Assembly: GCF_032854445.1 (NCBI RefSeq)
Contig: NC_088303.1
Span: 29,023,501-29,087,500 of the forward strand
Direction: 5' to 3'
From: Liolophura sinensis
Taxonomy: Eukaryota; Mollusca; Polyplacophora; Chitonida; Chitonidae
DNA: 64,000 bases
Position 1 is the first letter of the stretch; each line of letters opens with the position of its first letter. Under the pieces are notes generated by a model that saw only the letters and a list, made by a program, of their open reading frames with translations, was not told the DNA's origin and did no database searches. Of the stretch, positions 41,086 through 53,400 are shown piece after piece. Both the position numbers and the translations under genes were made by a program.

Positions 41086-43180
41086 GTATTATCTCTCGCT
41101 GCATTTATCTCCGCGATGATGGCCGAAGTAATACTGACGCCAACAAAGGGAGTGTCCATTTACGTCTTCACAATCTGGGCATTTGTATTCGCGAGCACTG
41201 TGTTTGTACTGAGCACGTTTGCTTCGGACCATCAGCCCCGCGCGTTTCCTGTCATAGTAAGTCAGAATTACACATTCACGTATATATATATGTAGCAAGT
41301 ATATATAACTCTGGGTCAGTTGATAAAAGACGAAACAGGTCCTCGGCCTCTTCAAAAGTGTGACGAAACATTGAATTTGCGAAGGTTGGTAGGCCTAGTT
41401 TCCATTGGAAAACGCCATGTGTGCCAGACAAAAATCGAAAGGAGGGCATGCACATCCCAGTGAAATCCCACGACCATCCGCAGGTTGCTGGCCGACTTTT
41501 ACACGTACGACCGCAGAGGAAGTCAGCATGAGTTGGACGCATCGGTGAGAGGGTCGTTGTGTCGCGCTGGCATACTAATTACTCGGCCATGGAGGCCTCA
41601 CTTATTATCTAAGAATACTTTTAAGACGCAGAAGTTTTGGTTCTAGTGTAAATACATGTGGCTGTCTAAGACTGTATATAGGCTTATGCAAATCAACGAC
41701 ATTTTAACAGGAATGCCTTACCGAATGGTTACATAATTGTTATTATATACTTTCTTTATGTTTGTATGTATTGATCACTGAGCCTAGGCCTACATTTATA
41801 GTCAATACCAATTAAGTTTTCCCAGGCACAGTTACCGCCATACAGATGATAGACTCTGAAAGCTAAGTGAAACAGATCTAGGCCTATACATATACAGTAT
41901 GTTTCAGGTTACAATAGTCGCGTTATTCGTTTCATGAAACCACTCCATAATAAAAAAATTATAACCAACTCTTTGCTTATTTCTGCCTCAGCCAGGTATT
42001 GATTATTAACTGCATGTTGACGGCTCAGCTCCTCGGTGTTGGTATCCTGGCTGCGGTTCGCGCCTATCAGTTCACCCTAGTCTTCCAGATGTTTCTACCC
42101 TTTTTGATGTCATATGCCTACATGACGATTGCCTGCGCTGTAAGTCTTTCCCATCCACTTTCCCATCCACTCACATATACATGCAGATACGTGTATATAT
42201 GACGTCATCTATTACAATACACCTGTCCTTAATAGTACACACAAGTAAAAGAACTATCAAGTTCAAGGGCTATTTTTACAAAGCTTCGGAAATTAAATTT
42301 CCCGAAACTTTTTATTTATTTGTTTATTTATTTATTTTGGAAATGACGTTGGCTACGTTAATGCGTCAAAAGGCGACGTGATTTAGGACAAAATATACAA
42401 AAAATTGGTCTACGAAAGTTTCGTGAAAGTGACGAGCTGTTTCCAGCCAAAATCTTAAATTGGCCCATTAGTTGTATTTCATAGATGGCTGTCCGCTCAC
42501 TACAGATTCATCTTAACGAATAATATACAAATACTTACATGTACATGCAAATCTGCTATTTTTGGCCTCACGTACACTGAGAGAAAAGTTTGGGTCAACT
42601 GATTAAAAAATCTGAGTTGAGCTCAATACAATTGAGCTTAATTAACTCAGAAAACCGAGTCATATGACCACATCAGCTGAGTCATGAAAGATCCCTGTGA
42701 GTTTTCCGACTATGACCGTGCAAGTGAGTCAACAGTATAACCAGATAAGTTTCATGACTCAGCTGATCTGGTCATACGACTCAGTTTTCTGAGTTGAATT
42801 AGCACAGTTGTAAAACTGGGATTTTTGAGTCAGTTACCAATAACCCAAACTTTTTTCGCAGTGTAGGTTTTCTCACTTCCATGTAGGCCTATGTGCAAAT
42901 GCGCTATGTAATATCCAGCTAATATTTACCTGTCTTTCTGTTGTAGTGTTTCATCTTGGCTGATTTTATAGTGTTTGCTATAGACATTTACTTCGCCTAT
43001 TCAGCCTGGAAATCGTGGAAATCAAGTTACCAAAACCCATATAACACAGGCGCTCTGGCCCAGGGGTTGCCCGCTCCAGTCCAGGGATTCCCCTCTCCAG
43101 CCCAGGGGTTCCCCGCTCCGGTTCATGGGTTCTCCCCTCCTGGTCAGGGGTTACCTGCATCTCAGGAGGTATCTGTATGA
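41086..43180 (+). CDS. Four-helix membrane protein, MARVEL/tetraspan-like (5' end uncertain)
   Basis: Exons 41086-41256, 41996-42139 and 42947-43180 are all phase 0 with GT-AG boundaries, giving 182 residues. Hydrophobic segments: VLSLAAFISAMMAEVIL and YVFTIWAFVFASTVFVLSTF in the first exon, VLIINCMLTAQLLGVGILAA and a second helix ending YAYMTIACA in the second, and FILADFIVFAIDIYFAYSAW in the third. Four or five membrane passes followed by a cytoplasmic tail is the layout of MARVEL and related tetraspan families. The tail has five seven-residue Pro/Gly repeats (QGLPAPV, QGFPSPA, QGFPAPV, HGFSPPG, QGLPASQ) and ends QEVSV. The acceptor TTTTACAG before 41086 is good, so a short upstream exon with the start probably exists. 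As an alternative, an ATG at 41002 reads in frame straight into the exon. I do not recognise a specific orthologue. Confidence 0.72.
41440..41605 (-). repeat. SINE family A, head half
   Basis: In reverse: GGCCTCCATGGCCGAGTAAT for the head, then the CCAACTCATGCTGACTTCC block and GCAACCTGCGGATGGTCGTG. The 3' tail is lost. It lies in intron 1 of the tetraspan-like gene. Confidence 0.75.
42575..42863. mobile_element. Palindromic MITE, mariner-like, 289 bp, TA target site
   Basis: The left end CACTGAGAGAAAAGTTTGGG and the inverted right end CACTGCGAAAAAAGTTTGGG match at 18 of 20 bases. TA flanks both sides (42573-42574 and 42864-42865), as for Tc1/mariner elements. The inverted match continues inward (AACTCAGAAAA(C/A)(C/T)GAGTC, GACCA(C/G)ATCAGCTGAGTC), so most of the element can fold back on itself. 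It has no coding capacity. It lies about 80 bases before the last exon of the tetraspan-like gene. Confidence 0.88.
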
Positions 43181-43335
43181 ACATGTCCTGTATCTTCAGT
43201 TCATGGGCGCCAGTGCGATATGAGAGGCATGGGTAGACTGATTGTCTAACTATATAACGATTGACATGCCAACTGGGCAACTGCCCATGTAAATACACAT
43301 AATTAACCCCCTGAACTCAGGACCGTGGTGCTTTG

Positions 43336-43660
43336 ACTGTTCATGTTGTGACTGAGTGATTTACTAACCGCTATACTCTGTGACTTTGTTGTGACAGCTG
43401 ATTTACCGACCATCGCACTGTGACTGTGTACGTTGTGACAACTGATTTACCGATCATCGCACTGTGACTGTGTGGTGACTGCGTGATTTACTGACCATTA
43501 TGCTGTGTATTGTGACATCGACTTACTGACTATTACACTGAGACTATGTTGTGACTGAGTGACTTACTGACCATTACACTCTGACTATGATGTGACTGAG
43601 TGACTTACTGACCATTACGCTGTAATTGTCTTTTGATAGTGATTTACTGATCATTGCACT
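43336..43660. repeat. Degenerate tandem repeat of about 40-50 bp in 3'UTR
   Basis: The unit is GTGACTGAGTGA(T/C)TTACTGACCAT, then (T/C)AC(A/G)CTGTGACTATG, about seven copies with frequent small indels. Confidence 0.8.
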
Positions 43661-43782
43661 GCGCACAACAGAAAAACTACAATTTTGAATTTCCAGGGCG
43701 AAGTTACGTGTAACATCCCATTTATAAGATGATCAATGACTTCAACATTTTTTGTGTCTGTGTTGTGCATTGTGCAACTCAT

Positions 43783-44040
43783 GTCGAAATTTCGACATTC
43801 TGTTAATGACACACTCTGATGACACACGGAGGCATCATATACAATAATACGCCAGCTTTATGTGCATGGTTTGCTCCTAATCGTAATACCAGCTCCATGA
43901 CATAAGAAAGTCGAAATTTCGAAAATAAAAAGTCGAAATTTCGATACCAACTGCAAGAAAGTAAAAATTTCGACCTAAGAAAGTCGAAATGTAGAGAAAA
44001 AAGTGGAAATTTCGACATAGGAAAGTCGAAATTCCGACTG
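43783..44040. repeat. Cluster of GTCGAAATTTCGAC palindromes
   Basis: A perfect 14-base palindrome sits at 43783-43796. At least five more full or near-perfect copies or half-sites (AAGTCGAAATTTCGA, AAAAATTTCGACC, GTGGAAATTTCGACAT, AGTCGAAATTCCGACTG) lie between 43909 and 44040, spaced roughly 20-25 bases apart and mostly preceded by (A/G)AAA. Confidence 0.85.
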
Positions 44041-44204
44041 TTTTACCCCATTTATTTTTTCGCCGTGACACAATTGGGCTTCCGTACAATCCCATTTAGA
44101 AAAAGGAAAAATATTTACAGAATTATAAGTTATGACAGATTGTAGGCTCAAGAGTTACCGTATAGTGAATATGTGTAAACTATACCAATACAAATTATCA
44201 ATGG

Positions 44205-44210
44205 AATAAA
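44205..44210 (+). terminator. Poly(A) signal, tetraspan-like gene
   Basis: AATAAA in TGGAATAAAATATG, about 1.03 kb after the stop codon. Confidence 0.6.
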
Positions 44211-44609
44211 ATATGTAACTTTTGATCTGATGATGTCTTATTTCTCTTTCTATACTGTTATATGTCCGAGTTTTCCGAGAAAAAACATGTGCCACCATAT
44301 GGGCTCTCACACTAATCACAAGTCTCAGAGACCATTGGCTAAAATTGTAGCAATGTTAATTTATGACATGTAGGCCTATACTCGGCAGCCACTTCTTTTT
44401 AAATCTAAATTCCATCCATACAGCCTTATATATATTCTCACTATGTTTGTGACACATGTCGGTTTCTTGTTGGAATCCATTAGTTGTGGATGTTACATTA
44501 TACTTCGGATGCGGTATACATGTATATGTATATGATCTGCAATAATTTTTGGTGCCTGGAAATCCGACTGTAGGCCTATAGGCCTATATCACATAATAAT
44601 AAATTATTT

Positions 44610-44860
44610 GTTTATTTATTTCATTGGTGTTTCACGCCGACTTGTGCAAAAATATTTCACTTATATCGGCGTATACATGATAACAGTGAGAATAAGGTGG
44701 GAGGAAAACGGGCAGCGTCCAGAGAAAACCTGCGACCAGAGAGAAAGCCATGTAGCATGAGCTGGACTTTGAACTCAGGACGACCACACTGCTGAGGAAC
44801 TCCTACCCGAGTACATGTTGCATGTACTAAGCACTCGGCCCACCTGTGCAATAACCTGTG
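44610..44860 (-). repeat. SINE family A, diverged
   Basis: In reverse the 3' half reads TTTATTTATTTCATTGGTGT and GTGGGAGGAAAACGGGCAGC, followed by the head region with ATGAGCTGGACTTTGAACTC. The box A side is eroded. Confidence 0.75.
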
Positions 44861-46230
44861 TAACTCAGTGCCTTGGGCTCTTAAATTTTGCCGCCTCCCG
44901 ATTAACACTAGCTGTAGCACAATTCTAGAGCTAGCCTTCACAGAGAGGGAAGAAGTGGGCTCATCTGATAGCACAAAGGCATTTAATCGAAGGTAGTTCA
45001 ATAGAATTCGCGCTTTTGCCAAAAGTGTTGATTTGATTAACACAAAAAGCCTTTCGTGAATTTACTAGCCCACTGGTGCTACATTTACAGGCCTACGGTG
45101 GCTGATTTGAATCTGCCACGCTGCCACTCTCGCTACCACGTGACCTGAGGCAGCCGTCTGCAGAATGAATGAATCCACGCGGTGATGGCTAGATCTCAAG
45201 ATTCGATCAAGAAGCACGGTGATCAATCTGCACAACAGGGTTAGTATATTGGATTACAAGAAGTCTGTTAGATTGTTATCTAACGGACTCCTGTGAATAG
45301 TCGAATGTCGTTGTCTTGAAAGGTAAGTAGTAAGTGAGTTCAGGATTTATCAGGTTGTTGTGTTGTTTAAAAAAAATGTCGACACTGCAGTCAGAAACCA
45401 CTGCTGCAGGCATGAGATTTATCCTCTTTTTGAAGGAATTCCTCTTTATTTGTACAAAAAATTCATCCGCAAAATGGTCAGATTTTAATTCAGAAATGCT
45501 AAAAATGTGAAAAATCATGAGTATAGTGTAGGCCTATAGTTTTCTCTTTTTCATCCCAGTGTCTGTTTCCTTTCTGCTGCTGTTATTAGAGGTTCATGAA
45601 TTCATCCATGAGTGTTGCTATCAAGGATCTGAGAACTCGGCTACTACATCCTTTTTAGCATTAAAGTTTTCTGTGGAAGTTATTAGTGGCCCAATGTTAT
45701 CTCAAAGTAAAGGCAGACATTATGTAAGATTACCGGTATATAGTTTGTCGTTTGTGGCGACATTTGACAATTAGATAATTGACGACCGTGTCAGTGAGGC
45801 CTCGACTACCTCATCAGCACAGTAATTTATTAATATGTTAATTTAGATACAGTACCGCAAGTTGCTTATTTTGTTACATACAGTACTACACTTACTTCAT
45901 GAATAATGATTGACAAATAGCTGCGAAGTGAAAGCTCTGAGATCTGAGGATTCAGTTCAGTTCGACAAGTTTGGTTTGAGAGAGGAGACTGGTGTGGAGA
46001 CTCTAGTGCAGAGCATAAATATTATGGATGTATGGAAGCTGTAGTTATAGTCCTTTTATTTCTCTAATGCTTAGCCAGGACAGCTTTCACTCTGATATCC
46101 ATCTGTTCAGCAGCATAGCATCTGTTGGAGAACTACATGTAAAGTAATGTATCAGGGCTGTTTCATTCATTTTATCCTTCAGTGATCATTGTCAATATAC
46201 TTACTGTTATCTGGGGGCTTTGTTACACCG
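44861..46230. other. Intergenic, no supported gene
   Basis: There is a small frame after an ATG at 45187 (MARSQDSIKKHGDQ) followed by AGGGTTAGTA, a possible donor. It could be a first exon of the zinc-finger gene downstream, but nothing links them. No other feature is recognised. Confidence 0.4.
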
Positions 46231-46234
46231 ATCG

Positions 46235-46525
46235 CTTTGTTGGCCCATTGGTTAGAAGTTGAAGGTGAATGCGAGACCTGGTATCAAACTTGTTACTGCC
46301 TCGCTTGACGCTCAGCACAGAGGATAGAGCAAGGGAACAATACTGGTCGATGCGTTGTCAGTATAGTGTGACTAGATGGGGTATCATGGAGGCAGCAGCA
46401 CTTTCATTTTGGCATAGAGTTGCCCTGCTACGAAAGACACAGTATATTAGCACACACCTAAGGACTTGTTGTCATCATATGACTGAACAATTGTCAAATA
46501 TGACATAAAACCCCAATCAAACATA
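46235..46525 (+). repeat. SINE family B, old copy
   Basis: The head GTTGGCCCATTGGTTAGAAG, box-B-like GGTATCAAACTTG and 3' end CATCATATGACTGAACAATT, then GTCAAATATGACATAAAACC, are in family order. The 79-codon frame inside it is not a gene. Confidence 0.7.
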
Positions 46526-47084
46526 TACATACAAAGTAAAACCTATGATAGTGAGATTGTTTGTCTTGGGAGAGGCAGCTTTCTGCTGTTTTATTCAATG
46601 TGCAGTCTTACATGTACACTAGCTATTCAGGGCTTCGGCTATATTCATTTTGCATCCAGTAAAGGACCCATTCTCCTAACAAAGCTAACAGAACTTCTGC
46701 CTGAGACATACAAACTAAGTGAAAAAAAAGCTTTTTAATTGCCAGTTGACAATAATGAATAGTTTAAGCACCCAGCAAATCAACCTGCACACTCGCCAAT
46801 CTCCTGTATATCCACTACTTCATAGAGTCCCTTTCCTGAATCACTCATCGCGTTTCTATTTTTAGAATCTACATGTACATGTCTGTGAACTATGACCTAA
46901 TGCACGTAGTATAGTGCATGGTACTCTCTCATGCCATTGTTTACTTTTTTCCCCAAAAAGTTGCAATACCAACAAAATAGGATACCCCATCTCACCCTCT
47001 GGGGTACAAAGTATCTTCATTCCCCAAATTGGCCTCATATAGCAAAGAAACTAATTTTATTAATGTAATTTGCCATTTAATTTT

Positions 47085-47347
47085 TTTTTATTTATTTGAT
47101 TGGTGCTTTACTCCATACTCAAGAATATTTCACTTATACGACGGCGGCCAGCATTATGGTGGGAGGAAACCTGGCAGAGCCTGGGGAAACCCACGACCAT
47201 CCGCAGGTTGCTGCAGACCTTCCCACTTACGGCGGGAGAGGAAGTCAGCATGAGCTGGACTTTAACTCACAGCGACCGCATTGGTGAGAGGTTCCTGGGT
47301 CATCACGCTGCGCTAACTTGCTAACGAACTGAGCCACGGACACCCCT
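47085..47347 (-). repeat. SINE family A, full-length
   Basis: In reverse: head GTCCGTGGCTCAGTTCGTTA, then GCAAGTTAGCGCAGCG, box B GTGAGTTAAAGTCCAGCTC, body, and an AAATAAAT tail. It is well preserved. Confidence 0.85.
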
Positions 47348-50121
47348 TCACCATTTAAAGTCCTACTTCGGTGCCAAGAGAAATGTTAAAATGATATGAA
47401 GGATACCCTATGGAATATAGCTAGCATTACGGTTTTAAAAAAATTTACGATGAATAACACTATTTAACAACTACACGTGAAGAATCCTCTAAAACAAAAT
47501 TCTCAGCAGTTTTGCGAATGAGGTAGATATGACAGAATGACTTCATGCTTTTGAAAGCACAGCGTTATTTGTAGCTATACTTCGGTGATGGGTGACACCA
47601 AGTGTTCTTGAATGATGTCGCACAAGGTAAATTTAAAACGACAAAAAATTTTTGTTTCTGTATTATCCTCCCAAGGTAAGAACAGTGACTTTCATAAGTG
47701 TATTTTTGCTGACTGTCTCGATCCTTATCATTTTACCTTGCTTTCAGGAGATATAAGTATTGACGCTAAAGTATCTCTTTAAATCTTTTAGCCACTTTCA
47801 AATGAAATGATGTAAAACTTAATTAGGGCACATTTCTTATTCAATTTACACTGGCAGAACTTGTTGAAAGCACCATAGGATCGATCGGGTATTTACAGCG
47901 TGCTGGTACTATGTTACTGCATTTCATGAAAATAAAAAAGAAATAAATAAAAAAAATAAAACCTTGTTGGGCAGAAAAGAAAATTAAGCCAAATTAAAAT
48001 TTCCATCTCGTATAATTTGAGAGAAAAAAATTTATTATCATAAGGTGAATTAAATTTTCAACATTATGAGACGAGGGGTTGTCTTTGACCCGTATTGTGC
48101 AACTGGTGCCTAGTAGGGCTATGATTGGTTAGTGCTCTCACTTTCCAAGTAACGTCTGAGCAGATTAAGTTTACTACATGTTTTTAAAGCAAGGTTTTCT
48201 TCTGGTTTGGATGATACATTTTAGACTGTCATATAGAGTTTTCAAACCCTGTTATTTATCTGAGCCCTAGTATGTTACATACAGGACATTAACCAACCTA
48301 TGAATCAAGTTTTCTTGAGCACACCCTTCTTTTTCAAACAAGCTGAAATGAATCCAAGGTGACAATTACATTTGTAAAAATATATTTTCCTGAAAGACAA
48401 TCCTTAAGTGTAATAGAAGATGATGTTTTGTGGTATTTTATGTCCTTAATTAGGGCAAGCTGTGTTGTTTCAAAATCTATAACAATCTACATGCATTACT
48501 GTCATGAGGATCCAACAGGTGTGAACACTGATCAGCTATCTACTTGTGATCTCCAGAATTGATCTTTATCACAGCCTGTGGGCTGGAGTGTCATATTAGT
48601 CATGGTCAAATCCCTGCCTGGACCACAACACTACAGTTACTCTCTTTTGAAATCCTAGCCACATGGGTCAAGTCATTGACAGAGGTTTGCAGGTCTCCCA
48701 ACTAGTAGGCCTACATGTACATCTCTAAATGTACCCATGAATAAAATCAAAGGAAGTATGACCAGCGATGTCTATCACAAACTGTTAAATTCCAAACACT
48801 GTCTGAAAGCATGAACCCAAGAAAGAATGTACATGCACAGTGTACACTACAGGTGAACTGGTTATTCGGGTTAAAGGCCAACATGGAAGTCATCTCACAC
48901 TGTTGTCTGGGGAAAGGTTGTCTTCTGAGTGCCCTCATTATGCAATGAATATATATACAAACCATATTTTAGTTAAAAACGAAACTTCTCTGAGAAATTT
49001 CTGTCATCAGCTTCCCATGGCCATGTAATTTCAATTTAGTATTTCAGTCTACACTCACATTTTGTTTCTTTCAGTCGCAACTGTCCTCGAGTTCAAAAGA
49101 GTTCCTTTTCCCATGTTTTTATACTGGAAACCTCAATTAAACACAGAAAACATACCCCACGAGAAGTTTCCAAAGACTACCATGATTCACTTTTACCCCT
49201 TTTTGGTATAGCTAGACACAGGATTTGTTTGAGTTATCACATTAGAGTTATCACATTTCGCACAACACTGTCACAGGCTTTATAAGCAAAATGTTTTATG
49301 ATTTCCTGTGTACAGTTTTGCCCAAACGTCATTTACATGTCGCCAGTGGCAGATAAGATTATTGTTTTTCCTTATGCCATCAAAAATATCTTGATTGATG
49401 GGTAAACACGTGGAAATCACTTTCGAGTCCTGTGATTGTAAGTGTCTTGGATTACATATAGACAAAACAAATCTGTATGACTAAAACTTCATCTGAGGGT
49501 ACTTGATTAAATATTATTTAAATTAAGTAGTTCATAAAGTTATGGGTGAAACTGACAGTCTTTCAATTACACCATAATGAACAAGAATTATTATACCTCG
49601 CGTAAATTTATTGTTCCCCCATTGGATAATATCACATCACATGGGGTTTAGCATTTCATGATGTTGCAAGCTGTAACGTCATTAAAGAGACAAATGCCAA
49701 AGTAACACGTTAAACGTAGCATTTCCCTACCTAAAGCATGACCTAAGGTTTCACCATGGGACTCAGAAGTGTATCTACAAAGCTGTAGTAGAATTTAGCA
49801 CACCGTAAATCCATACTTGCAAACTAGGTCTACCAGCAGACGAGATGTAGATGTCAAAGTGTGATCAAAGCAGCAACTACACACATGCGTTTGCACCGCT
49901 GCAGCGAAAGATTATACAATTTTTACATGTTTCAGAGTGGAACATGGTGATTTGTCCCCTCTATGCGCTCGTTGTACATCATCTGTCGTGACATCTTGCA
50001 AATGTCACCTAACCATGTCTAGTTATAGTAGCTGCGGACTTTTAGACTGTTTACGTGTACATTGTAGATAAATGGTGTTAATGTTGTCTCATTTATGTTT
50101 TTTTTCTTTTATTTTTTTTAG
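47348..50121. other. Intergenic or 5' intron of the zinc-finger gene
   Basis: No exon or repeat family is recognised. A and T runs are common (for example near 47930-47960). The end, a long T-rich tract followed by TTTTAG at 50116-50121, is a good splice acceptor for the zinc-finger gene, so at least one untranslated exon should lie upstream. Confidence 0.5.
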
Positions 50122-50123
50122 CT

Positions 50124-50399
50124 ATGGATACTTACCGTAACTCCACACTCCAGATCAGACTGAAAAACACCATTTAGAGAAATTGTCTACTAGAATCGTT
50201 TCAGCCTTGTAGACTTGTGGTGAAAAGAAATTCCTCTCCAGCATTCAATTTCAGCAAAGGTGAAACAGTGAACGTGGACAACCAACCATCCACAACAACA
50301 GGAACTGAATTACACCAACAGACTCCTGTTTGCGCCACCAAACAGACTATGATTCAGGCATCCACCTTCTTGCCAGTTCTGTTAATCGTGGCATTGTGA
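50124..50399 (+). promoter_or_regulatory. Two short upstream open frames before the zinc-finger start
   Basis: One runs from the ATG at 50124 to TAG at 50175-50177 (17 residues). The other runs from the ATG at 50349 to TGA at 50397-50399 (16 residues, MIQASTFLPVLLIVAL). The second ends five bases before the main ATG at 50405, a spacing that favours reinitiation and could damp translation. The main frame has a stop at 50306-50308, so the coding start must lie after it unless another acceptor is used. Confidence 0.5.
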
Positions 50400-50404
50400 G
50401 ACCA

Positions 50405-53400
50405 ATGCATCAGTCAAAAGTACATACCAGTACCTTCAGCTCAACTAATAACTTGCGCTGGAACCCTGGGTATTATCATGAAAGAATTTATTCAATACCA
50501 GGTTTGCAAAGTGAAACAAATATACCGCTGGATAGAGTTGATCTGAAAGCATTGAGTGATTCAAGAACAGGAAGGTCGCTGAACAGAGAAAGATCAGGCC
50601 CTGATCCTGATCTAAAACTGCCATGGTTCCATCAGTGTACTCAGGGATGCCATATTGCTTTGTCCAAACACATACTTGCATGCTGTTGCCTGCCTCAGTC
50701 ACAGTGTCAGGATGCCAATAGTGACACTTCATTACAGTATTGCACAGCACATTACTGCTTGCCAGCATGGAAAAGACCTTTTGACCCATCAAGATATGAC
50801 CCTTGCTCATTGCCCAAAAAGATATGCTCTGATTATGTAAGCAACCCATATGGAACCCTCCCTCCTTGTCACAGGATGGCTGTTAGTAACTGGGAGTTAA
50901 ATGGCCCTTTGGCCAGACCACAGTATGGTAGCAGAAAAACGCCACTGAATTTTGGATTAACCCAACCAGAATATTGCTCAAGGCAAAACCTTCCTGTCAG
51001 ATGCAATAATCAGTTCAGAAGCACAAAGCCATGGGTAAATTGCTGTCAGAAGCCTATGTGGCAGCATTGTCATCAAACTATGGGCCCGAGAGAGTACCAT
51101 AGTAAGCTTGGGAAAGATCATTCCAGATCTTATTGCATCAAACCTCGGATGTCAAATTATGCTTGCAGACCATGCTCAGGACTTCCGGGGGCTCCAACAA
51201 ATGCAGCAGGACGTCCAAGTTTTGAAAGAAATCCCAACCCACATGCTCTTATCACATCGTCTAGAGATGCTGCATGGGATCAGTCAAACTCGTTTAAGCA
51301 CAGTGGTTACAACAGCTTCAGTTCCTGTCGCCCAAGCATGGCAGATGAGCATCAGAAAAGAAATGACTTTGGGGGCTTTGTGAACAATGCACATAGAAGA
51401 AGCAGTAGGAGAAGATACAGAAGAACCTTGAATGCAAGACGAAGACTAACTTTTGAAAGAGTAGAGCCACCTCATATAGAAACAGAAATCCGAGAAAAAA
51501 ATTCGGAAACTCAGGTTTCAAGTTTTTGGTCTCGTGACCCGAGGAAGAAAGAACCATTAGCTAATGGTGGGAAATTTGATTCTCGTGTGATAGAGAAGAA
51601 AATTATACACACTCAAAACCCACGTGAGTTACCAGTGACAATGGAAACACGTAAACCTTCACCTAAAATTCAGTCTACACTCCCAAAAGCTATGACTTCT
51701 ATGACAAGAGCAGATGTCATTGGTGCTGTTAGTGGAAAAGGCAGTAGCATTTCAGAATCCATGGAAACAACACATAGTGAAGCTACATGCAATAGAAATG
51801 TAGCTCAGGCCTTGGTCTGCAATTTATCAATATCAGTTCTAAATCAGCAGAAAAAAGTATGTGAACCTGTGGTTGCAGAGCAATGGGTGAACTCATTGAG
51901 CAAAGATGTAAACTCATTGGTATTTTGTAGTGATGACATGAATGGTCCTTCGCAGTCTGAAACTCCTTCATCTTCAGTCCCTGACAGCATAACAGGTGAT
52001 TTAACTCCTCCAAGCGCAATGGTAGAATTGAAAAATACACCTCTGTCAGCCAGAAAACCACTGACAACCACTTTGTCAGGAGTCCATGGATGCAGCCAAA
52101 CAGTTCATGTTAATCCAACTTCAGTTGATCTCTCTGAAATGCCAACACAAAACAGCACTCCTCCTTGTCAGCCTGTAAGCCTTATGCCAAGAACTCATGA
52201 CACAGATATGCTTATTAGGGGGAGAAGAGTCAAGTGTTTCCTTTCTTCATCAGGAACTGTAAAATCACTTAGTCTGTTAGGGAAATTCACCTTCATGGGT
52301 TCAGTGTCTTTGAAGCAAGGCGTAATTAGTCCAATGCGACCTCGTTTCATGCACAGCTTAACACCAGTTAAAATGCAACGTGTCACTTGTTTTACCAACA
52401 AAACCTGGAAGACAGTGGAGAGTAGAACTAGTATGAATGGGAATATGAAGGCAGGAAAAGTGAAACAATGCCATGGGAGCACAAGAAAATGTGCAGAGAG
52501 CATCAAAACTGGAGCTTCTTTCACTGGAGCACAGACAAAAGATGTGCACACCCATAAATTAAAAGTTGATCCTGAGTTCTTGGCCAATATCAAGACAAGT
52601 GTTGCAAAACTCTTGAGAAGTAAATGTGTGAAAACGACAGCTGAACAACCCAAAAAAGGTGAACAACTTAGTCCTGAATTCAGCAGTAATTCTAGATGCC
52701 TTTGGGACTTGTACCCATCTTTAAACATGACTCCGCAAAGATGCGAAAGGCCTAGCACAGCCACAGTCTATCAGTTTCAAGAGAAAAAAGCCATGGATAA
52801 TCACTCACTTAATGCTTGCACCAAACCCTGGGTGGGCCGATCTGACACAAGAAGTAGTGCAAGAAAGGCCAGTAGCAGTGAAAGAAAAAGTTTATCTGCT
52901 ATAACATTGTCTGATGAGAATGATTTGCATACACAGTTGATTTCTGAGAAGGAGAGGGAGGCATGTCAGGGTATTGAAGAACAGAGTAACTTCTGCCCAG
53001 AAATTAGTCAAGGTAACATGACTGATGTTGAATCATCTGTGATTCAGAGAGAGCCAATGGAACAGCTGTCCACCACTCCATGGTCTTCACTTCCTTTAAA
53101 ATTGCCCAGTTCCAAAGAAACTGGCTCAGTCCACACACTGACAGAGGACATTCAAGAAATAGAAACCAAAACAGATGCTTGCTCATTATGGCAAAGAGAA
53201 AATAAATTGAACACTTGCTCTGCCTTGACAGACACAACAGTAGTTACATTTACTCCATCCAGATCCCATGCAGAAAAGAGATGTAGTTGTCACGCCCCTA
53301 CTCTGTCCACAAACCAGCCTAATCCAAATGACCTGTCTGCTGAGAGACCAGACCCTGTACCAGTCTCAAGCCCAGAGGTACGTTTTAAAACTCCCAGTGC

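Larger units (their letters stand above)
43181..44220 (+). other. 3'UTR of the tetraspan-like gene
   Basis: The stretch runs from the TGA at 43178-43180 to the poly(A) signal at 44205. It includes a degenerate tandem repeat and a cluster of short palindromes, both listed separately. Confidence 0.6.

Noticed and set aside
43878-44095. Phe-rich minus-strand frames
   Set aside because: They read through the GTCGAAATTTCGAC cluster in the 3'UTR.
45187-45245. Possible first coding exon (MARSQDSIKKHGDQ)
   Set aside because: A weak donor follows, but no frame-compatible link to the zinc-finger exon exists because that frame has a stop at 50306.
46269-46508. 79-codon frame
   Set aside because: It lies wholly inside an old family B SINE.
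50217-50399. 60-codon frame just before the zinc-finger start
   Set aside because: It opens with GTG rather than ATG. Only the inner ATG at 50349 gives a credible short upstream frame.
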